In this document: positions 24,518 through 33,286 of the stretch, piece after piece
Layout: the number at the start of each line of letters is the position of its first letter
Numbering within the stretch: the first letter of the stretch is position 1
Assembly: GCA_903855985.1 (NCBI GenBank)
Contig: CAIOAO010000015.1
Coordinates: 1-45,057 of the forward strand
Origin: an uncultured Opitutia bacterium
GTDB lineage: Bacteria; Verrucomicrobiota; Verrucomicrobiia; Opitutales; Opitutaceae
Direction: 5' to 3'
DNA length: 45,057 nucleotides
Notes under the pieces: model-generated
The model's input: only the letters and a program-made list of their open reading frames with translations
Database searches by the model: none
What the model was told of the DNA's origin: nothing
Made by a program: the position numbers and the translations under genes

Positions 24518-25624
24518 ATGAACAACGCCGCGCGCGCGCGGGACCGGCTGTACGTCATCTGCCAGTCCGCCGGCTGGTTGTTCTGGCTCGGCTTGCAGGT
24601 CTTCCTGGTCTTCGCCTTTCCGGATAGCCGGGCGAACAACGCCAGGCCTGACCAGGCCTGCACCCTCTGCATCGTGGCGATAGTCGTGGCGCTCGGCTGG
24701 CTGATCACGCATTTCACGCGACCCATCGTGGGCCGCTGGGGCTGGAAGACGCTCGGCTGGCGGGCGCTGCTCCCGCGCATTCTCGCGGTGAGCTTCGTGC
24801 AGTCGGTGATTTGGAGCGTGATCGGCTATGGTTATGCCTACCTGGTCCTGGATTTGCCCTGGACCGGCAAGGTACCGTTCTGGGCGGCGTGCGTCTTCAG
24901 CGTCCTCAACGGCGTGATCATGCTGTCGGGCTGGTGGTGCATCTACTTTTTCTACCACCTGTTCGACCGCCTCAACCGCCTCGAGATCGAGCGGCTGCGC
25001 CTGGCGACCAGCGTGAAGGAGTCCGAACTCCGTGCGCTGAAGTCGCAGGTCAACCCGCACTTCATCTTCAACTCGCTCAACTCCCTCCGCGCGCTGATCG
25101 AGGAGGACCCGCTGCGGGCCCGGCAGGCGGTCACGCAGCTGGCGAACCTCCTCCGGTATTCGCTGCAGAGCGGCCAGCAGGAGACGGTGCCGTTCGAGGA
25201 CGAGCTGAGCGTGGTCAATGACTACCTCGCCCTCGAGCAGGTCCGCCACGAGGAGCGCCTGCGCCTGCGGCTGGATGTCGCCCCCGACACGCTGCAGCTG
25301 CCGATCCCGCCGATGCTGCTGCAGACGCTGGTCGAGAACGCCGTCAAATACGGCATCTCCACGCGCCCCGAGGGTGGCGAGATCGCCATCATCGCGCGCC
25401 GCGAGAACGATTCCCTGCGCCTCCAGGTCACGAACCCCGGCGCGTTCGAGCCCGGTTCCACGCGCCTGGCGAAAGCCAATGGCTCGACCGGCATGGGCCT
25501 GGCCAACGCCGCCCACCGGCTCCGCCTGCTCTTTGGCGAGCAGGCCACGCTGCAGCTCCGCGCCGGGGAGCCCGGCAGCGTCGTGGCCGAGGCCATCATC
25601 CCGCTGCCGTTGTCCCACGCATGA
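24518..25624 (+). CDS. LytS/NatK-type sensor histidine kinase
   Basis: The 368-residue protein has four N-terminal membrane segments (about residues 10-140), then a His_kinase domain with LKSQVNPHFIFNSLNSLRAL, in which His181 is the phosphorylated residue. The ATP-binding part follows, with LVENAVKYGI and GSTGMGLANAAHRL. This is the typical sensor for LytTR-type regulators. A TATGGT box near 24470 could serve as promoter. Its stop overlaps the start of the response regulator (ATGA at 25621-25624). With the ABC exporter downstream it matches the Bacillus NatK-NatR-NatAB order; the signal sensed is unknown. Confidence 0.9.
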   Translation: MNNAARARDRLYVICQSAGWLFWLGLQVFLVFAFPDSRANNARPDQACTLCIVAIVVALGWLITHFTRPIVGRWGWKTLGWRALLPRILAVSFVQSVIWSVIGYGYAYLVLDLPWTGKVPFWAACVFSVLNGVIMLSGWWCIYFFYHLFDRLNRLEIERLRLATSVKESELRALKSQVNPHFIFNSLNSLRALIEEDPLRARQAVTQLANLLRYSLQSGQQETVPFEDELSVVNDYLALEQVRHEERLRLRLDVAPDTLQLPIPPMLLQTLVENAVKYGISTRPEGGEIAIIARRENDSLRLQVTNPGAFEPGSTRLAKANGSTGMGLANAAHRLRLLFGEQATLQLRAGEPGSVVAEAIIPLPLSHA

Positions 25625-26343
25625 AAGCCCTGCTGATCGACGACGAGCGGCTCGCCCGCAATGAGCTCCGCCGGCTGCTCGCAGCTTTTCCCGACGTCGA
25701 GATCGTGGGCGAGGCCGCCAACGGCAAGCAGGCCCGCGAACAGCTCACGGCGCTCTCGCCCGACCTGATCTTCCTCGACGTGCAGATGCCCGGCGAGACG
25801 GGCATGGAGCTGCTCGAGTCGCTCGAGCCGCCGGCGCCCGAGGTCATCTTCACAACCGCCTACGACGAGTTCGCGGTCAAGGCGTTCGAGCTGAACGCGC
25901 TCGACTACCTGCTCAAGCCCGTGGATCCCGCCCGGCTGGCCGCGGCGCTGGAAAAGCTGCGGGCCAAGCTCGGCACGCCCGCCGCGCCCGCCGCGCCCCA
26001 GGCGAAGCTCGCGGCCGAGGACAAGGTCTTCGTCCGCGAGGGTGACCGCTGCTGGTTCGTGGAGGTGAGGTCCATCCGCCTGCTGGAGAGCGAGGGCAAC
26101 TACACCCGCGTGCACTTTGACGCGGCCCAGCCGCAGCTTTTCCGGTCGCTGAACGCGATGGAGGAGCGGCTCGACCCGAAGTATTTCTTCCGCGCGAACC
26201 GCCGCCAGATCATCAACCTCGCCTGGATCGACAAGATCGAGCCCTGGTTCAGCGGCGGCCTGCTGGTGCACCTGAAGGGCGCCGCCAAGGTCGAGCTCAG
26301 CCGGCGCCAGGCGCAGGAGTTCCGGGAGAAAATGAGTTTGTAA
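25621..26343 (+). CDS. LytTR-family response regulator
   Basis: The 240-residue protein has a receiver domain with the acidic pocket LLIDDER and phospho-acceptor Asp53 in LIFLDVQMPG, plus LDYLLKPVD. An Ala/Pro linker near residue 120 joins it to a LytTR DNA-binding domain (SEGNYTRVHF; YFFRANRRQIINLAWIDKI). It is coupled to the kinase gene and sits upstream of natA-like and natB-like genes, its probable targets. The gap to the ABC genes is filled by a palindromic repeat. Confidence 0.92.
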   Translation: MKALLIDDERLARNELRRLLAAFPDVEIVGEAANGKQAREQLTALSPDLIFLDVQMPGETGMELLESLEPPAPEVIFTTAYDEFAVKAFELNALDYLLKPVDPARLAAALEKLRAKLGTPAAPAAPQAKLAAEDKVFVREGDRCWFVEVRSIRLLESEGNYTRVHFDAAQPQLFRSLNAMEERLDPKYFFRANRRQIINLAWIDKIEPWFSGGLLVHLKGAAKVELSRRQAQEFREKMSL

Positions 26344-26350
26344 TGCCTTG

Positions 26351-26435
26351 ATCGCGGTGACGCGGAGGAGCGGAAAAGCAGGGAAAAGTCCCTGTAAGGT
26401 TCCCGCTCTTTTCCGCTCCTCCGCGCTTCCGCGAT
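26351..26435. repeat. Family A long palindrome, copy 1
   Basis: The left arm 26351-26384 pairs with 26401-26435 with few mismatches. The core CGCGGAGGAGCGGAAAAG is present in direct and inverted form. The right arm ends in CTTCCGCGATAAA, shared with the copy at 42076-42185. It begins 7 bp after the response-regulator stop. A strong hairpin is expected if transcribed; it may also separate expression of the regulator from natA. Confidence 0.88.
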
Positions 26436-26480
26436 AAAACCTTTCCCGCGATTTCCACAACCACCGAACCTCCGCGATCC

Positions 26481-27242
26481 ATGATCGAAGCCCAGAATCT
26501 GACCAAGACCTTCAAGGACAAGAAGCGCGGCGTGATTACCGCCGTTGACGACGTGTCCTTCACCTGCCGGCCCGGGCAGATCTACGGCCTGCTCGGCGCC
26601 AACGGCGCCGGCAAGACCACCACGCTCCGGCTGCTCGCCACGCTGCTCAAGCCCTCCCGTGGCCACGCCACCGTGGCCGGCTGCGACGTGGAGCGCGAGC
26701 CGGAGAAGGTGCGCGCGCATGTCGGCTTCCTCGCCGCGAGCACCGCGCTTTACGGCCGCCTGACCGCCCGGGAGATGATCACCTATTTCGGCCGCCTGAA
26801 CGGGATGACGGACCCCGCGATCAAGGCCCGCATCCAGCACCTCGCCACGGAGCTCGACATGGCCGAGTTCCTCGACCGGCGGTGCGACAAGTTTTCCACC
26901 GGCATGAAGCAGAAGACCTCGATCGCCCGGACCCTGGTGCATGACCCGGCGGTGATGATCTTTGACGAGCCGACGCTCGGCCTCGATGTCATGACCGCGC
27001 GCGCCATCGTCGGCTTCGTGCGCGACTGCCGCAACCGCGGCAAGACCGTGATCTACTCCACGCACATCATGAGCGAGGTGGAGAAGCTTTGTGACCAGGT
27101 TGGCATCATCCACGGCGGCCGGCTCGTGGCCGAGGGCACGCTGCCCGAGCTCCGCGCCCGCTTCGGCGAACAGGACATGGAGGAGGTCTTCGTCAAGGCG
27201 GTCGGCGGCGAGGCGGCCCTGGCGGCGGCGCTGAAAAACTGA
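26481..27242 (+). CDS. ABC transporter ATPase, NatA-like
   Basis: A 253-residue ABC ATPase with Walker [17 protein letters not shown], signature FSTGMKQK and Walker [13 protein letters not shown], followed by the His-loop [11 protein letters not shown]. Its length and sequence are of the NatA/CcmA type that pairs with a separate membrane subunit. The next gene starts 10 bp downstream with a GAGG ribosome site and encodes that permease. In Bacillus, NatAB exports sodium ions; here the substrate could be ions, lipids or drugs. Confidence 0.9.
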   Translation: MIEAQNLTKTFKDKKRGVITAVDDVSFTCRPGQIYGLLGANGAGKTTTLRLLATLLKPSRGHATVAGCDVEREPEKVRAHVGFLAASTALYGRLTAREMITYFGRLNGMTDPAIKARIQHLATELDMAEFLDRRCDKFSTGMKQKTSIARTLVHDPAVMIFDEPTLGLDVMTARAIVGFVRDCRNRGKTVIYSTHIMSEVEKLCDQVGIIHGGRLVAEGTLPELRARFGEQDMEEVFVKAVGGEAALAAALKN

Positions 27243-27252
27243 GGAACCACCC

Positions 27253-28494
27253 ATGAACCTGCACAACATCTTCACCGTCTACCTCAAGGAACTCAAAGAC
27301 ACGCTGCGCGACCGGCGCTCGCTGATGTCGATGATCATCATCCCGACCTTCGTCATGCCGGCGCTGACCTTCGGCGTGGGCAAGATCGCCGCGGGGGTCG
27401 TCAACAAGGCCCGGGAGGAAACCCCTGCGGTCATGATCGTGGGCGGGGACGACTCGCCGGGCGTGGCCGCCGCCCTCCGGCAGGACAAGAAGCTCAAGGT
27501 CGTCCCGACGGCGGCCGACTGGAAGCAGCAGATCTCGGACAAGAAGGTTCGCGCGGCCGTGCTGATCCCGGTGGGGTTCGAGGCCGGGCTCAAGGCCGGG
27601 GCGGCCGATGCCGTGGTCATCTACAACTACGACGGCGAACTGAAATCGGGCTTTGCCGTGTCGGAGCTGGAGAAGTTCTTCCGCGATTTGCGCGAGCAGA
27701 CGGTGACGGCGCGGCTGGCCGAGCGCGCACTGCCGGCGACGCTGGTGAAGCCCTTCGATCTGCGGCGCGAGAACGTGGCGGCGCCCGAGAAGGTGGGGGG
27801 CAACCTGCTCGGCGGCATCGTGCCCTACATCATCATCATTCTCTGCTTCACGGGCGCGATGTACCCGGCGATGGACCTCACGGCCGGCGAGAAGGAGCGG
27901 GGCACGATGGAAACGCTCCTCTGCAGCCCGGTGGCCCGGGTGGACCTCGTGCTGGGCAAGTTCCTCATGGTGCTGACGGGCTCGCTGTCCGCGATGCTGC
28001 TGTCCCTCACCTCGATGGGCCTGAGCGCGACCTTTGCCGGCTTCATGTTCTCCAGCGGCGGCGGCGCCGCCAAGCTGGCGGCCGCGGCCCACCAGGCGGG
28101 CGCGGCGGGCAGCGCCATGCCCATGATCGATCCGTTTGGCCTGCTCGGCGTTGTGGCGATGGTCCTGCCGGTTTCGGTGTTTTTCTCGGCGGTGATCTTC
28201 ACCGTCGCGCTCTTCGCCAAGAGCTACAAGGAGGCGCAGAGCTACGTCGCGCCGATGATCTTCCTCATCATCATGCCGGCGGTCGTCGGCATGCTGCCGG
28301 GTATCGACCTCAACGCGCGCCTCGCCCTCGTGCCGATCCTGAATCTCTCGCTCGTGTGCAAGGAGATGCTGTCCGGCATCTGGCACTGGAATTACATCGC
28401 GCTCATCTTCGGCTCGTCCTGCGTTTACGCCGCGATCGCGCTCACGCTGGCGGTGAAAATGTTCAACCGCGAGGACGTGATTTTCCGCGCCTGA
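27253..28494 (+). CDS. ABC-2 type permease, NatB-like
   Basis: The 413-residue protein has a first membrane helix after KELKDTLRDRRSLMSMIIIP and a large extracytoplasmic domain (about residues 45-185). A bundle of five or more helices follows, from GGIVPYIIIILCFTGAMYPA. The segment DLTAGEKERGTMETLL is the coupling element typical of ABC-2 permeases of the NatB type. It forms the membrane half of the exporter with the ATPase just upstream. A strong terminator follows at 28508. Confidence 0.88.
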   Translation: MNLHNIFTVYLKELKDTLRDRRSLMSMIIIPTFVMPALTFGVGKIAAGVVNKAREETPAVMIVGGDDSPGVAAALRQDKKLKVVPTAADWKQQISDKKVRAAVLIPVGFEAGLKAGAADAVVIYNYDGELKSGFAVSELEKFFRDLREQTVTARLAERALPATLVKPFDLRRENVAAPEKVGGNLLGGIVPYIIIILCFTGAMYPAMDLTAGEKERGTMETLLCSPVARVDLVLGKFLMVLTGSLSAMLLSLTSMGLSATFAGFMFSSGGGAAKLAAAAHQAGAAGSAMPMIDPFGLLGVVAMVLPVSVFFSAVIFTVALFAKSYKEAQSYVAPMIFLIIMPAVVGMLPGIDLNARLALVPILNLSLVCKEMLSGIWHWNYIALIFGSSCVYAAIALTLAVKMFNREDVIFRA

Positions 28495-28507
28495 GGGGGC
28501 ACCGCAT

Positions 28508-28545
28508 AAAATTTACCCGCCGCGCCAAAGCGGCGGGTAAATTTT
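28508..28545. terminator. Strong hairpin terminator after natB-like gene
   Basis: A perfect 16-bp stem (28508-28523 with 28530-28545) closes on a 6-nt loop, GCCAAA. Its outer part is AAAATTT, giving A- and T-runs on both sides, so it can stop transcription from either strand. A second short hairpin, CCCCGG-TGG-CCGGGG (28555-28569), follows. Confidence 0.85.
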
Positions 28546-28644
28546 GTGTAAAAGCCCCGGTGGCCGGGGTAAACAACGGTAAAAGCCGGCGGCACCTATG
28601 GCCTTTTTGGCCCGGAATAGTTTATGGTGGGCGCGTCGCCAACC

Positions 28645-29253
28645 ATGCCCACGCCCAACACCAATCCGATCATCGTCTTTCCTGCGCCCAAGCCGGAAAT
28701 CAAGCTCTCGCTGTTTGCCAGTGACCGCGCCGACAGCGCGATTGCCAGCCAGGCCATGATGGAGCGCCACAATCTCGACCAGGACCACGAGGCCCTGCGC
28801 GACCGCGAGGCCAACCTCCGCGATTACGAGACCCGCCTCCGCCAGTGGCAGGCGCAGCTGGAAACCACCCTGCAACAGCCGCCGACCCCGCAGTACATCG
28901 CCCCCGTGGGGCTGGGCCGCGCCCCGAGCGTCTCGCCCTTCGAGGGCGACGCCGCGCTGCAGGCCGGCTGGGAAAAGCTCCACCGCGCCCGCGAGCTGCT
29001 CGAAGCGGAGCAGGCGCACGTGCGCGACGACCGGCTCAATCTCAAGGAAACCGCCGCGCTGTTGAAGCGCCACGAGGCGGCACTGACAGCCCGGGAGGCC
29101 AGCCTGGCCCAGCGCGAGTCCATCCTCGCCGTTGCCACGGCCGCCCAGCTCGCGGAAAACGTCAAGCAGCCGTCGGCCATCCTGCGCTTCACCCAGTCGC
29201 CCTTCACCCTCGCGAAGTCCGTCTTCGGCGGGAAAACCGCGGCGTCGGAGTAA
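28645..29253 (+). CDS. Coiled-coil protein of unknown function, 202 aa
   Basis: After a short Pro-rich start (MPTPNTNPIIVFPAPKPEIK) the protein is mainly charged helix with heptad character. Examples are HEALRDREANLRDYETRLR and, later, LLEAEQAHVRDDRLNLKET. Two such stretches flank a Pro/Gly linker near residue 80. No signal peptide or known domain is visible. ATG 28645 is preferred over ATG 28624, which would lie on the -10-like TAGTTT (28618-28623). Hairpins flank the gene on both sides, so it is probably transcribed alone. Confidence 0.65.
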   Translation: MPTPNTNPIIVFPAPKPEIKLSLFASDRADSAIASQAMMERHNLDQDHEALRDREANLRDYETRLRQWQAQLETTLQQPPTPQYIAPVGLGRAPSVSPFEGDAALQAGWEKLHRARELLEAEQAHVRDDRLNLKETAALLKRHEAALTAREASLAQRESILAVATAAQLAENVKQPSAILRFTQSPFTLAKSVFGGKTAASE

Positions 29254-29268
29254 GCCGGGCACCCGTGG

Positions 29269-29319
29269 GTCGGGCTTTACGCCCGACGCGATCAATCCGA
29301 TGGCGGGGATAAACCCCGC
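29269..29319. repeat. Pair of intergenic hairpins with complementary loops
   Basis: Hairpin one is GTCGGGC-TTTAC-GCCCGAC (29269-29287). Hairpin two is GCGGGG-ATAAA-CCCCGC (29303-29319). The loops contain TTTA and TAAA, which can pair. They lie 15 bp after the stop of the coiled-coil gene, before the thymidine phosphorylase gene. Confidence 0.7.
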
Positions 29320-29399
29320 GCCACGAAGGCCGACCGATTCGGTCTGGAAGTTTTTCATCGGCATAGCCGCCGGGCTGCTATTCAAAGGCGTCCGCTGCC

Positions 29400-30716
29400 A
29401 TGAGTTCGTCGCTTTTTCCCCAGCACATTATTGCCCAAAAGCGCGACGGTGAGACGCTGACCCGGGAGGAGATCCTGGCCTTTGTCCGCGGGGCGACCGA
29501 CGGCTCCTGGGCGGACTACCAGCTGAGCGCGATGCTGATGGCGATCTTCCTGCGCGGCATGACGTCGGCGGAGACCGTGGACTACACCCAGGCCATGATG
29601 CACTCCGGCCGGGTGGCCGACCTCAGCTCCATCCGGCAGCCGAAGGCGGACAAGCACTCGACGGGCGGCGTGGGCGACAAGGTTTCGCTGCACCTGGCGC
29701 CGATGGTGGCGGCCTGCGGCGTAACCGTGCCGATGATCTCCGGCCGCGGGCTGGGCCACACGGGCGGCACGCTCGACAAGCTCGAGTCCATCGCCGGCTT
29801 CCGGGTGAACCTCTCGCTGGATGACTACCGGGCACAGCTGAAACGGATCGGGCTCTGCCTCATCGGCCAGACCGCCGAGCTGGCGCCGGCCGACAAGAAA
29901 ATCTATGCGCTGCGCGACGTGACCGGCACGGTGGAGAGCATTCCGCTCATCTGCGGCAGCATCCTGGCCAAGAAGCTCGCGGAAGGCATCGATGTGCTCG
30001 TGCTGGACGTGAAGTTCGGCCGCGGCGCCTTCATGCCGGACAAGCTGAAGGCCCGGGAACTGGCCCACGCCCTGGTGGCGGTGGCGAAGGCCCTGGGCAA
30101 ACCGACGCGCGCCGTGCTGACCGCGATGGAGGAGCCCCTGGGCCGCAACGTCGGCAACGCCCTGGAAGTCGCCGAGTCCATTGCCTGCCTGCGCGGCGAG
30201 GGGCCGGCCGACACGATGGCGGTGACGTATGCGCTGGGCGAACAGATGCTGTTGCTCACCAATACTTCGCGGACGGCGGCGGAGGCCCGGGCGCAGCTGG
30301 AGTCCACGATCCTGGACGGCTCGGCGCTGAAAAAATTCACCGCGATGATCGAGGCGCAGGGCGGCGACGCCCGCGTGGTCGACGAGCCGGGCCGCCTCCC
30401 GCAGGCGAAACTCAAGGTGCCGCTGGTGGCGGCGCATGCGGGCTTTGTGCAGGATGTCGATGCCATGGACGTGGCGCTGGCCGCATTGCGACTCGGGGCG
30501 GGCCGGGCGAAGGCCGAGGACCAGGTCAACCCGGCGGTCGGCGTGAGCGATCTCGTGAAAGTCGGGGAGCCGGTCGCCGCCGGCGCCCCGCTGTGCGTGA
30601 TTCACGCCAACGACGAAGCGGCGCTGGCCGCGGCGAAGGCCCTGCTCGAGGAGGCAATCACGCTGGGGACCAAACCGGTCCATCCCGTCAGGCTGATCGA
30701 CGAGATCATCGGATAG
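29400..30716 (+). CDS. deoA: Thymidine/pyrimidine-nucleoside phosphorylase
   Basis: The 438-residue enzyme splits thymidine or deoxyuridine with phosphate into base and 2-deoxyribose-1-phosphate. The family signature SGRGLGHTGGTLDKLESI and the phosphate loop KHSTGGVGDKVSL are intact, as is VKFGRGAFM. It has the normal three-part layout: helical start, alpha/beta phosphate domain, and C-terminal barrel-sandwich ending HPVRLIDEIIG. Distinguishing DeoA from the broader Pdp type needs alignment. Its product, after a phosphopentomutase not seen here, feeds the DeoC at 19456. Confidence 0.92.
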   Translation: MSSSLFPQHIIAQKRDGETLTREEILAFVRGATDGSWADYQLSAMLMAIFLRGMTSAETVDYTQAMMHSGRVADLSSIRQPKADKHSTGGVGDKVSLHLAPMVAACGVTVPMISGRGLGHTGGTLDKLESIAGFRVNLSLDDYRAQLKRIGLCLIGQTAELAPADKKIYALRDVTGTVESIPLICGSILAKKLAEGIDVLVLDVKFGRGAFMPDKLKARELAHALVAVAKALGKPTRAVLTAMEEPLGRNVGNALEVAESIACLRGEGPADTMAVTYALGEQMLLLTNTSRTAAEARAQLESTILDGSALKKFTAMIEAQGGDARVVDEPGRLPQAKLKVPLVAAHAGFVQDVDAMDVALAALRLGAGRAKAEDQVNPAVGVSDLVKVGEPVAAGAPLCVIHANDEAALAAAKALLEEAITLGTKPVHPVRLIDEIIG

Positions 30717-30746
30717 GCGGCGTGATCCGCCCGCACCGTTCCGCGC

Positions 30747-32618
30747 TCAGGCTTGCTCCATCTCCGCCAGCTTGGACGCGGCTTTTTTCCACGCGGCGGT
30801 GGCGGCGGCCAGTTGGTCCACGAGCGTGCTGAGCTCGAGGTTGAGATGGTGAAACTTGCCCTTGTCAGCGTAGGTCTCGGGCGCCTCGAGGGCGGCAGCC
30901 AGCTCGTTCTGCTTGGCCTCGAGCTTGGAGACTTCCTCCTCCAGGCGGTGCACCTCGGTGTGCATCTTCTTGATGTCGCCCTGGGACGCGCGCGCCTTCG
31001 CCGGCGCGGCGGGAGCCGGGGCGGCCTTGGCGGCGGGAGCGTTTTGCTTCGGGCGGGCGTCGGTGAAGCCGGCGGTGAGCGCCTCGCGGGCGTTCGTGGC
31101 CTTCGATTTCTCGAGGTAGTAGTCGTAGTCGCCGGCATACGGCGTCAGCCGGCCCGAGTGCACGTGCAGCACGGTCTTCGCGAGCTCGCGGATGAAATAC
31201 ACGTCGTGGCTGATGAAGATGAACGTGCCCTCGTACTGCTTGAGGGCAAAGAGCAGCGCGTCGATCGAGGCGATGTCCAAGTGGGTCGTGGGCTCGTCCA
31301 TCAGCAGCAAGTTCGGCGGGTCCACGAGCAGGCGCGCGAGCGCGAGTCGGGATTTTTCGCCGCCGGAGAGGACGGAGACCTTCTTGAAGACGTCGTCCTT
31401 CCGGAAGAGGAACGCGCCCAGGATGGTGCGGGCCTGCTGCTCGGTCAGGTCGTTGGCGGCCGTGCGCAACTCCATGACGTTTTCCATCACGGTGAGGTTG
31501 AGCTTCAGGTTGTCGGCGCGGTTCTGGGCGAAGTAACCCGGGAAGACGTTGCTGCCGAGCTCGCGCGTGCCGCCCTGGATCGGGATGACGTCGCCGAGGA
31601 TCTTGAGCAGGGTGGACTTGCCGGCGCCGTTGGGGCCGACGAGCACGATGCGCTGGCCGCGCTCGGCCTCGAAGTTGAGGTCGCGGTAGACGACATGGTC
31701 GCCGTAAGCCTGCTGGACCTTCTTGAGCGAGATGACCTTCAGGCCGGAGCGGGGTGACGGCGGGAAACGGAAGTGGACCTTCTTCAGGTCCTCCATCGGC
31801 TCCTCGACGGCGACGTCCTGAAGGCGCTCGATCTGCTTTTCCTTGGACTTGGCGCGGGAGGCCATCGAGGCCTTGGCGCCGAAGCGGTCGACGAACTTCT
31901 GGAGGTGGGCGATTTCGCGCTGCTGGTTCTTGAAGATGGCGGCCTGCTGCTCCTTGCGGGCGACGCGCTCGGCGAGGTAGTCGTCGTAGTTGCCGGTGTA
32001 GCGGTTGAGCGTGCCGCCGCGCAGCTCGAGGATGCCGGTGCAGAGGATGTTGAGGAAGGCGCGGTCGTGGGAAACGACCAGCAGGCCGCCCGGGTAACGC
32101 GTCAGGTAATCCTGGAACCAGAGCAGCGCCTCGAGATCGAGGTGGTTGGTCGGCTCGTCGAGGATAAGCAGGGCGGGCTCGGCGACGAGCAGGCGGGCGA
32201 GATGGGCGCGCATGACCCAGCCACCGGAGAACGTCTTGGCGAGCTTGTCGGCGTCACCCTCCTTGAAGCCGAGGCCGGAGAGGATCTTTTTGGCGCGGGG
32301 CTCGAGGGTCCAGTCGATGTCCCAGTCGTCGTCGTTCTCCGGGACCAGCTTTTTGCCACTGGTGGCGATCTGGAGGATGGTTTCGTCGCCGACGGGGGCG
32401 CTTTCCTGCGGGAGAAAGCCGAAGTCGGCGCCGCGTTCCCACTCGATGGTACCGGTGTCCTGGGCCTCCTCGCCGAGGATCAGGTTGAACAGGGTGGATT
32501 TGCCCGCGCCATTGGGGCCGACGAGGCCGTAGCGGTCGGTGCGCGCGACGAAGAGCGACACGTCGTGGAAGAGTTCACGCGTGCCGTAGGACTTGGAAAC
32601 ATCGGCGATGGTAAGCAT
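30747..32618 (-). CDS. ABC-F family ATPase (Uup/YheS-like)
   Basis: A 623-residue soluble protein with two ABC domains in tandem and no membrane segments. Both have Walker A (VGPNGAGKSTLF and VGPNGAGKSTLL), signatures (FSGGWVMR; LSGGEKSR) and Walker B (LLILDEPTNHLD; LLLMDEPTTHLD). The linker between them carries charged helices including SMASRAKSKEKQIERL, the P-site tRNA interaction motif of ribosome-bound ABC-F factors. An Ala/Pro linker and a C-terminal coiled coil (MHTEVHRLEEEVSKLEAKQN) end it, as in Uup. Translation or ribosome rescue role is expected. It converges on the phosphorylase gene with a 30-bp gap and no obvious terminator. Confidence 0.9.
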   Translation of the reverse strand: MLTIADVSKSYGTRELFHDVSLFVARTDRYGLVGPNGAGKSTLFNLILGEEAQDTGTIEWERGADFGFLPQESAPVGDETILQIATSGKKLVPENDDDWDIDWTLEPRAKKILSGLGFKEGDADKLAKTFSGGWVMRAHLARLLVAEPALLILDEPTNHLDLEALLWFQDYLTRYPGGLLVVSHDRAFLNILCTGILELRGGTLNRYTGNYDDYLAERVARKEQQAAIFKNQQREIAHLQKFVDRFGAKASMASRAKSKEKQIERLQDVAVEEPMEDLKKVHFRFPPSPRSGLKVISLKKVQQAYGDHVVYRDLNFEAERGQRIVLVGPNGAGKSTLLKILGDVIPIQGGTRELGSNVFPGYFAQNRADNLKLNLTVMENVMELRTAANDLTEQQARTILGAFLFRKDDVFKKVSVLSGGEKSRLALARLLVDPPNLLLMDEPTTHLDIASIDALLFALKQYEGTFIFISHDVYFIRELAKTVLHVHSGRLTPYAGDYDYYLEKSKATNAREALTAGFTDARPKQNAPAAKAAPAPAAPAKARASQGDIKKMHTEVHRLEEEVSKLEAKQNELAAALEAPETYADKGKFHHLNLELSTLVDQLAAATAAWKKAASKLAEMEQA

Positions 32619-32676
32619 CGGAACCGGTCAGCACACGGGATGCCGGGCCCGGCGTCAATGCGTGAACTCCGAATGA

Positions 32677-32737
32677 ATCGCGGATGCACGGAAGAGCGGA
32701 ATTACGGAAATCCGAGAGGGTTTTCCGCGTTTCCCTG
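32677..32737. repeat. Degenerate family A palindrome
   Basis: ATCGCGGATGCACGGAAGAG at 32677 resembles the left arm of the family A elements, and TTTTCCGCGTTTCCCTG (32721-32737) resembles a right arm, but pairing is poor. It lies between the lipoprotein stop and the ABC-F start, and is best read as a decayed copy. Confidence 0.45.
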
Positions 32738-32752
32738 CTGATGCGAATACTC

Positions 32753-33271
32753 TCAGGGTTTGATCCGGGCGCCTTGCGCCGAGGCCTCGCTGCCGGGGTC
32801 GGTGGGTTTTCCGGCCAGGTCGAAGACCTCGTAGGTCAGGGTCGAGTCGAAGGTGTTTCCGTCGTCGGAGAGGGTGATTTTCTGGGTGAGCACGCCGTGG
32901 CCGCCGGGGGACCAGCCCCCGCCCTTGGTGATTTCGTCCAGGGCCGCCGGGGGTTTGGTCCAGTAGTAGACGTATTTCGCCTCGTACTGGCGCGGGCCGG
33001 TTTTTTTCCACGCGCCGTACGCCGGGGTCACGGGCGGCATGGCGTCGTAGTTGGAGGACTCCGTCATCGTGCCGCCGGCGTTGAAGACGTAGAGGAAATC
33101 GAGGTCCTTGACCGCGGCGAAGGCGCCGGTGTTGAACTGCACCTTGCCGCGCCATGCGCCGACGAGGGCGTCCGGGGAGGTTTCCGTCGTCTTCGAGGTA
33201 ATCACCGTCGTGCAACTGCTCGCGAGCAGCGCGATTAACAGACCCAGGGCCGGAAGCAGGGATCGTTTCAT
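32753..33271 (-). CDS. Putative lipoprotein, 172 aa
   Basis: The N-terminus MKRSLLPALGLLIALLASSC has a lipobox-like ending with Cys20, so lipid anchoring is likely, although Ala at -3 is less common than Leu. The mature part begins TTVITSKTTETS and looks beta-rich: LVGAWRGKVQFNTG, FLYVFNAGGTMTESSNYD, YGAWKKTGPRQYEAKYVYYW. It resembles small secreted lipocalin-like domains that open with a GxW motif, but I cannot name a family. It is flanked by palindromic repeats on both sides. Confidence 0.7.
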   Translation of the reverse strand: MKRSLLPALGLLIALLASSCTTVITSKTTETSPDALVGAWRGKVQFNTGAFAAVKDLDFLYVFNAGGTMTESSNYDAMPPVTPAYGAWKKTGPRQYEAKYVYYWTKPPAALDEITKGGGWSPGGHGVLTQKITLSDDGNTFDSTLTYEVFDLAGKPTDPGSEASAQGARIKP

Positions 33272-33286
33272 GGGGTTCCCGGAAGG

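Noticed and set aside
24430-24627. Short open frame with LIDDEQRRARA resembling a response-regulator start
   Set aside because: It has no receiver continuation and overlaps the kinase start in another frame. The resemblance is a short chance match.
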